Positions 1-11,490 of a DNA stretch of 64,000 nt are shown in pieces. The notes under the pieces are model-generated. The model did not search any database, had not been told where the DNA came from, and saw only the letters and a program-made list of their open reading frames with translations. Origin of the DNA: Wenzhouxiangella sp. XN24 (lineage in GTDB: Bacteria; Pseudomonadota; Gammaproteobacteria; Steroidobacterales; XN24); contig NZ_JAAMFG010000034.1 of assembly GCF_011064545.1 (NCBI RefSeq), positions 248,001 through 312,000 on the forward strand, written 5' to 3'. Numbering within the stretch: the stretch's first letter is position 1; every line of letters begins with the position of its first letter. A program made the position numbers and the translations under genes.

Positions 1-1
1 G

Positions 2-1276
2 GAACGCCTGCTCGCGGCCATCGACGAGATCAAGGTGGAACTGCGCGAGCAGTTACAACGATTGCGGGCCGCGGACAAGCTGGTCGAGGCGCAGCGCCTC
101 GAGCAACGCACCATGTTCGACCTGGAGATGATCCAGGAACTCGGCTACTGCCAGGGAATCGAGAATTACTCCCGGTACCTGTCGGGCCGGGAGCCGGGTG
201 AACCGCCGCCCTGCCTGTTCGATTACCTGCCCAAAGACGCGCTGCTGGTCGTGGATGAATCCCATGTGACGATTCCCCAGCTCGGCGGGATGTACAAGGG
301 CGATCGCAGCCGCAAGGAGACGCTGGTCGAGTTCGGCTTCCGCATGCCCTCGGCCCTGGACAACCGGCCGTTGCGCTTCGACGAGTTCGAGGCGCTCTCG
401 CCGCAGACCATCTATGTATCGGCGACGCCACGCGAATACGAGCTCGGTCGTTCGGGACAGGTGGTCGAGCAGGTGGTGCGTCCCACCGGCCTGGTGGATC
501 CGGAGGTCGAGGTACGCCCGGTCACGCACCAGGTCGACGACGTCCTTTCCGAGATCGGCACGCGGGTGGCCGGCAACGAGCGCGTTCTCATCACCACGCT
601 GACGAAGCGCATGGCTGAAGACCTGACCGACTACCTTGCGGAGCACCAGGTGCGCGTGCGGTATCTTCATTCGGATATCGACACGGTCGAGCGTTCGGAG
701 ATCATTCGCGATCTCCGGCGGGGCGAATTCGACGTGCTCGTGGGCATCAACCTGCTGCGGGAAGGCTTGGACATGCCCGAGGTGTCGCTGGTGGCGATCC
801 TCGATGCAGACAAGGAGGGTTTCCTGCGATCCGAAGGGTCCCTGATCCAGACCATCGGCCGCGCCGCGCGCAACGTGCATGGCAAGGCCATTCTCTACGC
901 GGACAAGGAAACGCGATCGATGAGCCGGGCCATCGGGGAAACCGAACGCCGGCGGGCGAAGCAGATCGAGTTCAACCTGGCTCACGGCATCACGCCCCAG
1001 ACGATCATCAAGCGGGTGGCGGACGTCATGGAGGGTGCGCGGGAGGAGGGCGGCAAGACACGTCGGGGCGAGTCGTCAAGACGGAAAGTCGCCGAACCGC
1101 AGCTGGCCTATGAGCGACTCAGTCCGGAAGACGTGATGAAACGGATCCGCAAGCTGGAAAACGAGATGTATCGCCGGGCCCGGGAACTCGAGTTCGAGCG
1201 CGCTGCGGAACTGCGCGACGAGATCGAGCGCTTACGCAAGGAAGGGCTGGGGCTGCCGTCCGATCTCGCCGGATAA
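2..1276 (+). CDS. uvrB: UvrABC system protein B, C-terminal part (5' end outside window)
   Basis: DNA helicase-like damage-verification subunit of nucleotide excision repair, which is loaded by UvrA and recruits UvrC in the cytoplasm. The reading frame is open from the first bases of the window, so about 424 C-terminal residues of a protein usually near 670 residues are present. Visible marks are the helicase segment [17 protein letters not shown] (DESH box), SATPREYE, the C-terminal helicase motifs [19 protein letters not shown] and QTIGRAARN, and a C-terminal UVR motif ([17 protein letters not shown]) that contacts UvrC. It ends with TAA. The hairpin downstream belongs to the converging gene, not to uvrB. 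Identification is very secure; the start lies upstream of the window. Confidence 0.97.
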   Translation, partial: ERLLAAIDEIKVELREQLQRLRAADKLVEAQRLEQRTMFDLEMIQELGYCQGIENYSRYLSGREPGEPPPCLFDYLPKDALLVVDESHVTIPQLGGMYKGDRSRKETLVEFGFRMPSALDNRPLRFDEFEALSPQTIYVSATPREYELGRSGQVVEQVVRPTGLVDPEVEVRPVTHQVDDVLSEIGTRVAGNERVLITTLTKRMAEDLTDYLAEHQVRVRYLHSDIDTVERSEIIRDLRRGEFDVLVGINLLREGLDMPEVSLVAILDADKEGFLRSEGSLIQTIGRAARNVHGKAILYADKETRSMSRAIGETERRRAKQIEFNLAHGITPQTIIKRVADVMEGAREEGGKTRRGESSRRKVAEPQLAYERLSPEDVMKRIRKLENEMYRRARELEFERAAELRDEIERLRKEGLGLPSDLAG

Positions 1277-1282
1277 GGAATC

Positions 1283-1313
1283 AAAAAAAGCCCCGGGCAC
1301 ACGTACCCGGGGC
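1283..1313 (-). terminator. Rho-independent terminator of the leftward gene
   Basis: A perfect inverted repeat (GCCCCGGG / CCCGGGGC, arms about 1290-1297 and 1306-1313) is flanked on its left by a run of seven A, which reads as a T tract on the minus strand. The orientation fits termination of the leftward gene ending at 1406. On the plus strand the hairpin is followed by AAACCG, so it would serve uvrB only as a stem without a U tract. Confidence 0.8.
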
Positions 1314-1405
1314 AAACCGTGTGCCGGGTTTTGCATCCGGCTACGGTGGGGGTCTGGTTAATGATCGGGATTCAAAGCACGTCTCATTGGCGATGAGCCC
1401 GGCCC

Positions 1406-2041
1406 TCAGGAGCCCTTGCGGAGCGTGACCACGGTGTCTGCGCTCACGACACGGCCCATCATGAAATCCGCCTCTATCTCGCCGGTCACCCTCACGACAT
1501 CACCTTCACTGATCTGCTGGTACCCCTCGTCGTCCAGCGGGTTGTAGGCCAGATCATCCGTTTCGACGGTGATTTCGCGCGTTCCCGTGTCGATGGAGAA
1601 CTGGTCGAATCCCACGTTCGTCACGGTGCCTTGCACGATCAATTCCGATACGACGATCGGCGTGGTAAATGTGACGAACATGTCCTCTTCATCGACAGCG
1701 CTCGCGAAGAAGTAGGTGTTGAGGTTCTCGACGTACACGCTGCTCGCCTCGATGCTACGGGTTTCGAACAGGTCGTCGTCGATGACGCCGTACACGGTCA
1801 CCTTGTCGCCCTTGAGCAACTTGTAGGCGTCCGCATCCCGGTCGCCGTCGTCCATCTCGACGGTGATCATCCCGTCGCCGTAATCCAGCGTGAATACGTC
1901 GGGGGAAACGGTCTCGACCTCGCCGCTGATGCTGATCCAGCTATCGTCCGGTGCGGCATAAGGATCCTGCGCCGCAAGCGGAAACGAGAGCAGCGCGCCG
2001 GCGAGAAACACCAGGATCGAATAGTTCGTGGGCTTTCTCAT
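1406..2041 (-). CDS. Secreted two-repeat protein, OB-fold-like domains (unknown function)
   Basis: A predicted exported protein of 211 residues. The N-terminus MRKPTNYSILVFLAGALLSF followed by PLAAQ is a typical Sec signal peptide. The mature part contains two similar beta-rich segments, one starting SISGEVETVSPDVFTLDYGD and one starting VQGTVTNVGFDQFSIDTGTR. Each is followed by a GDxVxVxGxI/V strand (GDKVTVYGVI and GDVVRVTGEI). This is the look of duplicated small OB-fold domains such as the bacterial NirD/YgiW/YdeI type; it is inferred from pattern and not proven. The frame is open further upstream, but the ATG at 2041 is preceded at 7-8 nt by GGAGGT and begins the signal peptide, so it is chosen. 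The composition is very acidic. It has its own terminator downstream. Confidence 0.75.
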   Translation of the reverse strand: MRKPTNYSILVFLAGALLSFPLAAQDPYAAPDDSWISISGEVETVSPDVFTLDYGDGMITVEMDDGDRDADAYKLLKGDKVTVYGVIDDDLFETRSIEASSVYVENLNTYFFASAVDEEDMFVTFTTPIVVSELIVQGTVTNVGFDQFSIDTGTREITVETDDLAYNPLDDEGYQQISEGDVVRVTGEIEADFMMGRVVSADTVVTLRKGS

Positions 2042-2325
2042 TGTGAATACCTCCATGGGTTGGTCCGAAGTTGCCGGGTGATCCTTTCGGAGTTGTCCGA
2101 GAGTCCTTTTCCGGCGTGTCGCAGGAGTGGGGTGCAATCTCCGTACCAAACGCGCCAAATCCGTCATCAACGGCAGAACCACGGGGAATATCTCTCGTGC
2201 CAGCGGATGCATGGCCGGAGCGGGCGGAAACTTCTTCCGCAGCCCGGGAGAAATCTTCCATCCCTGCCCGGGCTGCACCCCCGAAGCCGTCTCGACACTC
2301 CCGGCGCCGTCGGTTAGACTTTCGC
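2042..2325. other. Intergenic region between the secreted-protein gene and tRNA-Val
   Basis: No convincing protein gene is seen. The region should hold the leftward promoter of the gene starting at 2041, but no clear -35/-10 pair stands out. A rightward intrinsic terminator follows at 2326-2357, although no rightward gene is visible between uvrB and it. An untranslated small RNA here is therefore possible but unsupported by any other sign. Confidence 0.4.
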
Positions 2326-2343
2326 GCGCCGCGAGCTTAGGGT
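2315..2343 (+). promoter_or_regulatory. Candidate promoter of tRNA-Val overlapping a terminator hairpin
   Basis: TAGACT (2315-2320, four of six matches to TTGACA) and TAGGGT (2338-2343, three of six to TATAAT) are separated by 17 nt and followed by a GC-rich stretch, as is common for stable-RNA promoters. The start point would fall near 2350, about 17 nt before the tRNA. The match is weak and the elements lie inside a hairpin, so this is tentative. Confidence 0.3.
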
Positions 2344-2357
2344 CGCGGCGCTTTTTT
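2326..2357 (+). terminator. Intrinsic terminator just upstream of tRNA-Val
   Basis: A perfect 9-bp GC-rich stem (GCGCCGCGA at 2326-2334 with TCGCGGCGC at 2343-2351), an 8-nt loop and six T directly after make a textbook rightward terminator. It ends only about 10 nt before the 5' end of tRNA-Val. No rightward coding gene precedes it within 1 kb, so it may insulate the translation operon from read-through or end an unrecognised small RNA. Confidence 0.7.
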
Positions 2358-2366
2358 CGCAGTTCC

Positions 2367-2441
2367 AGGCGCGTAGCTCAGTGGTAGAGCACTACGTTGA
2401 CATCGTAGGGGTCGGCGGTTCAAACCCGCCCGCGCCTACCA
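2367..2441 (+). tRNA. tRNA-Val (anticodon GAC), CCA encoded
   Basis: A cloverleaf can be drawn in full. The acceptor stem is AGGCGCG/CGCGCCT, the D arm follows GCTCAGTGGTAGAGC, and the anticodon stem CTACG/CGTAG carries loop TTGACAT with anticodon GAC at 2399-2401. The T arm is GGCGG-TTCAAAC-CCGCC, and ACCA ends the gene at 2441. It lies directly upstream of thrS on the same strand, as in several gammaproteobacterial genomes, and may be cotranscribed with it. Confidence 0.95.
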
Positions 2442-2453
2442 AATCCGAGATTT

Positions 2454-2499
2454 CCACGCACCGGCCGTCCTCGCTCGGCCAGTCCGGTCCGGTGCGTGG
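2454..2499 (+). promoter_or_regulatory. Long hairpin in the thrS leader
   Basis: An 11-bp perfect inverted repeat (CCACGCACCGG at 2454-2464 and CCGGTGCGTGG at 2489-2499) encloses a 24-nt loop and lies between tRNA-Val and the thrS start. No T tract follows, so it is not a standard terminator. In E. coli, thrS is repressed by its own product binding a tRNA-like leader. A similar operator here is only a possibility; alternatively the stem protects the processed tRNA precursor. Confidence 0.45.
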
Positions 2500-2524
2500 A
2501 GTCCGATTCTGAGCACCATTTCAA

Positions 2525-4456
2525 ATGCCAGTAATCACGCTTCCTGACGGCAGTCAGCGCAGCTTCGCCGGGCCTGTCACGGTCGCCGAACTCGCTGCCG
2601 ACATCGGTCCCGGGCTTGCCAAGGCCGCGGTGGCGGCGCGCGTGGGCGACCGCCTGGTCGATACGTCCCATCGTCTCGAGGCGGACGCGGAAGTCGCCAT
2701 CATCACGGCCCGCGACGAAGACGGCCTGGAGATCATCCGCCATTCCACCGCGCACTTGCTCGCGCAGGCCGTGAAACAACTCTTCCCCGGCGCCCAGGTG
2801 ACCATCGGCCCGGTCATCGAGGACGGCTTCTATTACGATTTCGCCTTCGACCGCGCGTTCACGCCGGAAGATCTCGAGGCGATCGAGAAGCGCATGGCGG
2901 AACTCGCGGAGGCCGACCTTCCCGTGCACCGCGAGGTGATGAACCGGGACGCCGCCGTGACCTTCTTCCGCGGCATCGGCGAGGAATATAAGGCGCAGAT
3001 CATCGAGGAAATCCCCGCGGACCAGGAGATCAGTCTCTACGGGCAGGGCGAGTTCAAGGACCTGTGCCGGGGACCGCATGTTCCGCGCACGGGGTTGCTC
3101 AAGGCCTTCAAACTGACCAAGGTCGCCGGCGCCTACTGGCGCGGGGACGCGCGCAACGAGCAGTTACAACGGATTTACGGGACCGCGTGGGCCGACAGTA
3201 AGGCCCTGAAGGCTTATCTGCGGCGTCTCGAGGAGGCCGAGAAGCGGGATCATCGCCGCATTGGCCGCGATCTCGAGCTGTTCAGCATCCAGGAGGACGC
3301 CGGCGGCGGCCTCGTGTTCTGGCACCCCCACGGCGCCCGCATCCGGCGCGTCATGGAGGATTACTGGCGCGAGCAGCACACGCGGGCGGGCTATGAACTG
3401 CTGTTCACGCCGCATATCGCGCTGGAGGACCTCTGGCACACCTCGGGCCACACCGACTTCTATCGCGAGTCGATGTACCGTCCGATGGAAGAGGACGGGC
3501 AGCCGTACCAGCTCAAGCCGATGAACTGCCCGTTCCACGTGCTGGTCTACAAGGACAAGCTGCGCTCTTACCGGGAATTGCCCATGCGCTGGGCCGAGCT
3601 CGGCACGGTGTATCGGCACGAGATGTCGGGTGCGCTGCACGGGCTGATGCGGGTGCGCGGGTTCACCCAGGACGACGCGCACGTGTTCTGCCAGGAAGAG
3701 CAGATCGAGGAGGAGGTCCTCCGGGTCCTCGACCTGACCCTCGAGATGCTCGGGGACTTCGGCTTCACCCAGTTCGAGGTCAATCTTTCGACCCGGCCTG
3801 AAAAAGCCGTGGGATCCGACGAGATCTGGGAGAAGGCGACGAAGGCGCTGCAGGGCGCGCTGGAGCGCAAGGGCCTCGAGTTCATTCTCGACGCCGGCGG
3901 CGGGGCGTTCTACGGACCGAAGATCGACCTGAAGATCGAGGATGCCATCGGTCGCAAGTGGCAGTGTTCTACGATCCAGCTGGATTTCAACCTGCCGGAA
4001 CGCTTCGAGATGGAGTACGTGGCAGCCAGCGGCGAACGGCGCCGGCCGATCATGATCCACCGCGCATTGCTCGGTTCCCTGGAGCGTTTCTTCGGTATTT
4101 TGATCGAGCATTACGAGGGCCGCTTCCCCGCGTGGCTCGCCCCGGTGCAGGCCGTGGCGCTGAATATTACGGACAAACAGGCCGATTACGTCGATTCCGT
4201 AGCGAAAACCTTAAATAATCAGGGGTTTCGAGTGGATGCCGACTTGAGAAATGAGAAGATCGGCTTTAAAATCCGCGAGCATACTATGCAAAAGGTGCCC
4301 TTCCTCTTGGTCGCAGGTGACCGGGAGAAGGAGGCTGGTTCGCTGGCCGTGCGTTCGCGCAGCGGCGAGGATCTCGGGTCGATGAGTATCGACGACCTGG
4401 GGAAATTCCTCGCTCGCCAAGTCGCGATGCGCGGCCGGTCTGTTATGGAGGATTGA
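2525..4456 (+). CDS. thrS: Threonine--tRNA ligase
   Basis: Class II aminoacyl-tRNA synthetase that charges tRNA-Thr in the cytoplasm; 643 residues, equal to the usual length. The N-terminal TGS domain begins [20 protein letters not shown]. The editing domain carries the [15 protein letters not shown] helix with its zinc-type HxxxH. The catalytic core shows [13 protein letters not shown] (zinc-ligand Cys), the class II segment around [19 protein letters not shown], and motif 3 at [21 protein letters not shown]. The C-terminal anticodon-binding domain starts near [11 protein letters not shown]. It is the first protein gene of the translation operon and its stop is 3 nt before the infC start codon. 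The ATG start agrees with the family. Confidence 0.98.
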   Translation: MPVITLPDGSQRSFAGPVTVAELAADIGPGLAKAAVAARVGDRLVDTSHRLEADAEVAIITARDEDGLEIIRHSTAHLLAQAVKQLFPGAQVTIGPVIEDGFYYDFAFDRAFTPEDLEAIEKRMAELAEADLPVHREVMNRDAAVTFFRGIGEEYKAQIIEEIPADQEISLYGQGEFKDLCRGPHVPRTGLLKAFKLTKVAGAYWRGDARNEQLQRIYGTAWADSKALKAYLRRLEEAEKRDHRRIGRDLELFSIQEDAGGGLVFWHPHGARIRRVMEDYWREQHTRAGYELLFTPHIALEDLWHTSGHTDFYRESMYRPMEEDGQPYQLKPMNCPFHVLVYKDKLRSYRELPMRWAELGTVYRHEMSGALHGLMRVRGFTQDDAHVFCQEEQIEEEVLRVLDLTLEMLGDFGFTQFEVNLSTRPEKAVGSDEIWEKATKALQGALERKGLEFILDAGGGAFYGPKIDLKIEDAIGRKWQCSTIQLDFNLPERFEMEYVAASGERRRPIMIHRALLGSLERFFGILIEHYEGRFPAWLAPVQAVALNITDKQADYVDSVAKTLNNQGFRVDADLRNEKIGFKIREHTMQKVPFLLVAGDREKEAGSLAVRSRSGEDLGSMSIDDLGKFLARQVAMRGRSVMED

Positions 4457-4459
4457 CGC

Positions 4460-4978
4460 ATCACAGCGTCCAAACGAGTTCGGCGCAACGAAGATATCGG
4501 CGCGCCACAATTGAGGATTATCGGCTCGGACGGCGAGCAACTTGGGATCATGAGTCGCGAAGAGGCCCTCAGGCTCGCGGCGGATGAATCACTCGATCTC
4601 GTCGAAGTGGCGCCCACCGCGGAGCCGCCGGTCTGCAAGGTGATGGACTACGGAAAGTTCGTCTTCGAGCAGAACAAGAAGAGCCAGGTCGCGAAGAAGA
4701 AGCAGCGACAGATCCAGGTCAAGGAAGTGAAGTTCCGCCCGGGAACCGAGGAAGGCGACTACCAGGTCAAGCTGAGAAACCTCACGCGATTCTTGACGGC
4801 GGGCGACAAGGCCAAGGTGACCCTGAGGTTCCGCGGCCGGGAGATGGCGCACAGGGACCTGGGCGCCAAGCTCCTCGAGAGAGTGCGGGACGATCTCGTC
4901 GAACTGGCTTCGGTCGAGCAGTTCCCGCAAATGGAAGGGCGCCAGATGACCATGGTGCTGACGCCCAAGAAAAAGTGA
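4460..4978 (+). CDS. infC: Translation initiation factor IF-3 with ATC start codon
   Basis: IF-3 binds the 30S subunit, prevents 50S joining and rejects non-AUG starts. The protein is 172 residues when read from the ATC at 4460: [20 protein letters not shown], then [16 protein letters not shown]. The central signature [12 protein letters not shown] and the C-terminal domain [17 protein letters not shown] are intact. No ATG, GTG or TTG exists in frame before the TTG at 4511, and starting there would remove the conserved N-terminal basic segment. GGAGG at 4447-4451 lies 8 nt before ATC, which fixes the start. Use of a rare AUU/AUC-class start is the known basis of IF-3 autoregulation in E. coli, so the same control is likely here. 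Confidence 0.95.
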   Translation: MTASKRVRRNEDIGAPQLRIIGSDGEQLGIMSREEALRLAADESLDLVEVAPTAEPPVCKVMDYGKFVFEQNKKSQVAKKKQRQIQVKEVKFRPGTEEGDYQVKLRNLTRFLTAGDKAKVTLRFRGREMAHRDLGAKLLERVRDDLVELASVEQFPQMEGRQMTMVLTPKKK

Positions 4979-5065
4979 GCCGCGGACCGAGGGGCCGAAA
5001 CCCCGAAGCCGTGTCTACGCCTGCAGGGCCGTTGAGCCCGACCAGGCCATAAAACGGAGATCGAC

Positions 5066-5263
5066 ATGCCCAAGATGAAAACGAATCGCGGGGCCGCCAA
5101 GCGGTTTCGCGCGACGGGCGGCGGCGGCTTCAAGCGAGGCCAGTCCCACCTGAATCACATCCTTACCAAGAAGAGCACCAAGCGTAAGCGCCATCTGCGG
5201 TCCACCGAGTTGGTGGCCGAGAGTGATGTGAAAGCCGTCCGCAAAATGCTCCCCTACGCGTAA
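5066..5263 (+). CDS. rpmI: 50S ribosomal protein L35
   Basis: Small basic protein of the large ribosomal subunit, 65 residues as usual. The N-terminus [20 protein letters not shown] and the segment [14 protein letters not shown] are typical of the bacterial L35 family. It starts with ATG after a GGAG at about 9 nt. It sits between infC and rplT in the conserved order and is separated from rplT by only 11 nt. In E. coli, L20 represses both rpmI and rplT by binding the leader. The 87 nt between infC and rpmI hold short GC stems such as GGGGCCGAAACCCC that could take part, but this was not tested. Confidence 0.97.
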   Translation: MPKMKTNRGAAKRFRATGGGGFKRGQSHLNHILTKKSTKRKRHLRSTELVAESDVKAVRKMLPYA

Positions 5264-5274
5264 GGAGGTGACCC

Positions 5275-9109
<3,835 letters not shown>

Positions 9110-9110
9110 T

Positions 9111-9410
9111 ATGGCACTCACCAAGGCCGAAATGGCCGAAGCGTTGTTCCAGGATATGGGCCTCAACAAGCGCGAGGCTCGCGAGCTGGTCGAGATGTTC
9201 TTCGAGGAATTGCGTACTGCGCTCGCCAACGGCGAGCAGGTCAAGCTGTCGGGGTTCGGCAATTTCGACCTCAGGGACAAAAACCGGCGCCCGGGACGGA
9301 ATCCCAAGACGGGAGAAGAGATTCCCATCACCGCCCGCCGGGTGGTGACCTTCCGCCCCGGTCAGAAGCTCAAAACGCGAGTGGAAGCCTATGCTGGAAC
9401 CGGGAAATAA
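9111..9410 (+). CDS. ihfA: Integration host factor subunit alpha
   Basis: DNA-bending nucleoid protein, partner of IHF-beta (not in this window), used in recombination, replication and transcription. It has 99 residues, as in E. coli. It carries the HU/IHF signature: [20 protein letters not shown] at the start, [21 protein letters not shown] with the DNA-intercalating Pro arm, and [16 protein letters not shown]. It lies directly behind pheT, the standard location in gammaproteobacteria. Its 3' end overlaps the following MerR-like gene by 20 nt in another frame. Confidence 0.97.
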   Translation: MALTKAEMAEALFQDMGLNKREARELVEMFFEELRTALANGEQVKLSGFGNFDLRDKNRRPGRNPKTGEEIPITARRVVTFRPGQKLKTRVEAYAGTGK

Positions 9411-9750
9411 CGACGAGCTTCCGGCAATCCCGGGGAAGCGCTACTTCACCATCGGTGAAGTCAGCGAGCTTTGCGGCGTCAAACCGCATGTCCTGAGGTA
9501 CTGGGAACAGGAATTCCCGCAACTCAAGCCGGTCAAGCGCCGGGGCAATCGCCGTTATTACCAACGCCGCGACGTGCTGCTCATTCGCCAGATCCGCAGC
9601 CTGCTCTACGAAGAGGGTTTCACGATCGGCGGCGCCCGCCAGCGCCTTACCGGGGACGAGGCCAAGGAAGACCTCACCCAGAGCGCCCAGATCGTGCGCC
9701 AGTTGCGCGCCGAGCTCGAGGAAGTCCTGAAGATTCTTCGCAGCAAATAG
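9391..9750 (+). CDS. MerR-family transcriptional regulator downstream of ihfA
   Basis: A 119-residue protein with an N-terminal winged helix-turn-helix of MerR type: [47 protein letters not shown]. It ends in a short coiled coil ([19 protein letters not shown]), expected for dimerisation. There is no C-terminal effector domain and no Cys cluster, so it is not a metal sensor of the MerR/CueR kind. Its position after ihfA is conserved in many gammaproteobacteria, but its target is unknown. It starts inside ihfA, so translational coupling is likely. Confidence 0.9.
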   Translation: MLEPGNNDELPAIPGKRYFTIGEVSELCGVKPHVLRYWEQEFPQLKPVKRRGNRRYYQRRDVLLIRQIRSLLYEEGFTIGGARQRLTGDEAKEDLTQSAQIVRQLRAELEEVLKILRSK

Positions 9751-9762
9751 CTGTCGTTTTGC

Positions 9763-9791
9763 TTTCTCGGGTCCGCGCCATCAGGTATGAT
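9763..9791 (+). promoter_or_regulatory. Candidate promoter of tRNA-Pro
   Basis: TATGAT at 9786-9791 is a good -10 box. A poor -35 (TTTCTC) lies 17 nt upstream, and GCGACCCC follows, a GC-rich discriminator as in many tRNA promoters. The predicted start near 9798 would give a leader of about 40 nt with a short GC stem. Confidence 0.45.
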
Positions 9792-9836
9792 GCGACCCCT
9801 TCGGACCGGTAGTCGCCGGTTCGTTTTTCTCCCGGT

Positions 9837-9918
<82 letters not shown>

Positions 9919-9942
9919 TAGCTGAAATATAAAGAAAAGAAT

Positions 9943-9966
9943 ACGGGCCCTGCGGGGTCCGTTTTT
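9943..9966 (+). terminator. Terminator of tRNA-Pro
   Basis: ACGGGCCC and GGGTCCGT form an 8-bp stem with one G-T pair and a short loop, followed by TTTTT. It sits 30 nt after the CCA end. Confidence 0.7.
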
Positions 9967-9970
9967 CGTT

Positions 9971-9994
9971 GGGTATACCTTTGGGTATACCTTT
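9971..9994. repeat. Two perfect tandem copies of a 12-bp palindromic motif
   Basis: GGGTATACCTTT occurs twice head to tail; each unit contains the palindrome GGTATACC. It lies just inside the left end of the element. Such spaced short repeats near att sites resemble arm-type binding sites of tyrosine recombinases, but this role is a guess. Confidence 0.6.
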
Positions 9995-10104
9995 CGCGGC
10001 GGACAGCAAATCGGCTGCCCCGGAGGACGTTCGTGTCGGGGAGCAGGCGTGCTTCCGAGTCCAGGCGCTTTAACGAGGATCTGTCCGCACGCCGACGAGT
10101 CTGA

Positions 10105-10129
10105 TATTATCTATTCAGTTTTTATTCAG
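10105..10129 (+). promoter_or_regulatory. Candidate promoter/operator of the two-gene module
   Basis: An AT-rich stretch in an otherwise GC-rich region carries TATTAT (10105-10110, -10-like) and two ATTCAG copies at 10113-10118 and 10124-10129. The copies are exactly 11 bp apart, about one helical turn, and a partial ATTCG follows at 10131. This spacing suits binding of a dimeric repressor such as the winged-helix protein encoded next. No good -35 box was found. Confidence 0.4.
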
Positions 10130-10142
10130 CATTCGTTGTGCA

Positions 10143-10655
10143 ATGACGACCTCGCCCGACCATGATGGCCTGAGAGACGAAATCGTGGCGCTGCTGGCCA
10201 GCGCACCGCACGGGCTGAGCGCGCCGCAGATTCTCGACGGCATTGAGCACCAGATCAGCCAGCCGACGCTGTCCCGGAGGTTGATGGATCTGCGGGCCAG
10301 GGGTCGGATCGCCGCGATCGGCAAGGCGCGCGCGACGCGCTATTTCTTCACAGGAAGCAGAGGGGAACTGGCCGCTCTTCGCAGTCGCATGCTGCACGAG
10401 CGGATCGCGCACCGCATCGCGCGCAATCCGGCATTGATAGATCAAGTCAGGAAAAGACTGGCGAAACTGTCAAAGGTGAATCCTTCGGGCCACGTTTATC
10501 ACCAGCAGTGGGGTGCGTTGCTGGATGGGGACCTGCCCGCCTTGCTGCGGACGATGGTCGCCGAATCAGAACGGTCGGATGTGCTGAGGAAGGAATCACC
10601 GTTTACGATCCTCGCCACGCGTGACGACCGGCAGCGCGTGTTCTCCGGACAATGA
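10143..10655 (+). CDS. Winged helix-turn-helix protein, probable antitoxin/regulator
   Basis: A 170-residue protein of two parts. Residues about 5-75 form a winged helix-turn-helix (HGLSAPQILDGIEHQISQPT, LSRRLMDLRARGRI, a basic wing, then TRYFFTG). The C-terminal part (YHQQWGALLDGDLPALL, then SERSDVLRKESPF) resembles a domain I recall from DNA-binding partners of small toxin-like genes. The stop codon overlaps the next start (ATGA), the usual arrangement for antitoxin before toxin. It lies alone with that gene in the tRNA-Pro element and has candidate operators directly upstream. The regulator role is inferred; neutralisation of the neighbour is not shown by sequence. Confidence 0.7.
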   Translation: MTTSPDHDGLRDEIVALLASAPHGLSAPQILDGIEHQISQPTLSRRLMDLRARGRIAAIGKARATRYFFTGSRGELAALRSRMLHERIAHRIARNPALIDQVRKRLAKLSKVNPSGHVYHQQWGALLDGDLPALLRTMVAESERSDVLRKESPFTILATRDDRQRVFSGQ

Positions 10656-11188
10656 ACCGCGCGCAGCTCGAACTCGTTGTCGCCGAAATCGCCCGCAGGT
10701 TCGACCTGGATTATTTCTACGTCGTCGGGTCTGCCGCCATGTTGGCCTCAATTCCGGATGCCACAGCAGGAATTCTGACTGCGACCCGTGATGTGGACGT
10801 GATTCCACAACCGGTCGACCGTGAACGGCAGTCGCGCGTGATGGACCAGATCGACTTTGTCCTGGGCGAGGCGTCAGACTTTGACGTTGAGCATGGGTTT
10901 TACGCTCAGGCGGTCGACGATTCGACTGTGACGTTTGCGCCGGCGGGATGGAAGGAACGCGCGATTCCTTTGCGCGTTGGCGACAAGACCGCGCTGTGCA
11001 TGGATCTGCACGACTTGATGCTGTCAAAGTACGGTGCGGGACGAGAGAAAGATCTGCTCTTCAATCGGGCGCTGGCGGGAACCGGAGTCGTATCCACGAA
11101 AACACTGCTCTCGCGCCTCGAGGATGTCCGCTGTGACGATCGCCTCCGCGAACTGATTCGTGATCGGATTGGGGCGGATTTCGCATAA
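10652..11188 (+). CDS. Nucleotidyltransferase-like protein (DUF6036 type), probable toxin
   Basis: 178 residues. The N-terminal part shows the minimal nucleotidyltransferase pattern VVGSAAMLASIP followed by ATRDVDVIPQP (Gly-Ser, then Asp-x-Asp). The distal part contains DLMLSKYGAGREKDLLFNRA followed by a short Leu/Val-rich helix. This matches the DUF6036 nucleotidyltransferase family as I remember it, related in layout to the AbiEii class of type IV toxins. Start and preceding stop overlap by 4 nt, so the pair is one translational unit. Which substrate (tRNA, NTP or protein) it modifies is unknown. An alternative is a non-toxic accessory nucleotidyltransferase left behind by a lost island. 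Confidence 0.7.
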   Translation: MNRAQLELVVAEIARRFDLDYFYVVGSAAMLASIPDATAGILTATRDVDVIPQPVDRERQSRVMDQIDFVLGEASDFDVEHGFYAQAVDDSTVTFAPAGWKERAIPLRVGDKTALCMDLHDLMLSKYGAGREKDLLFNRALAGTGVVSTKTLLSRLEDVRCDDRLRELIRDRIGADFA

Positions 11189-11207
11189 TCCCTTCCGCCG
11201 ACACCCC

Positions 11208-11258
11208 CATGGGGTGCAGGGGATCGGAGGTTCAAATCCTCTCGCCCCGACCACTAAA
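11208..11258 (+). repeat. Direct repeat, right copy (attR-like tRNA-Pro 3' fragment)
   Basis: Copy of the tRNA-Pro anticodon loop, T arm, acceptor 3' strand, CCA and CTAAA with one mismatch to 9868-9918. The 5' half of a tRNA is absent upstream, so this is not a functional gene. It begins 19 nt after the stop of the nucleotidyltransferase-like gene and closes the element. Confidence 0.85.
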
Positions 11259-11282
11259 CAACTGCCGATGAAGAGCACCAGG

Positions 11283-11305
11283 CGAGCCCTGCGGGGCTCG
11301 TTGTT
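11283..11305 (+). terminator. Weak terminator-like hairpin after the right repeat
   Basis: CGAGCCC (11283-11289) and GGGCTCG (11294-11300) form a 7-bp stem followed by TTGTTC. The core CCCTGCGGGG and its distance from the tRNA end match the true tRNA-Pro terminator at 9943, so it looks like the diverged second copy of that terminator. Confidence 0.5.
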
Positions 11306-11490
11306 CATTGGGCGCGCCTTTGCCAACCCTTCGCGCATTCGCGATAGCCCCGACACTTTGACGACCGCATACTTTCCCTGCATATTCCCGGACATGCGCC
11401 ATACCGAAGGGAGAGGGCGCCGGCAGCTCGCCGCGGTTCTTCGGGCCGGGTGCAGCCTGATCCGATCATGCGACGCCGACTACCGGGGGA

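Noticed and set aside
2042-2278. Extension of the secreted two-repeat protein to an earlier start
   Set aside because: It would put about 80 basic residues before a clear signal peptide; GGAGGT precedes the ATG at 2041.
11208-11253. Second tRNA-Pro gene
   Set aside because: Only the anticodon loop to the CCA end is present; the acceptor 5' strand and D arm are missing.
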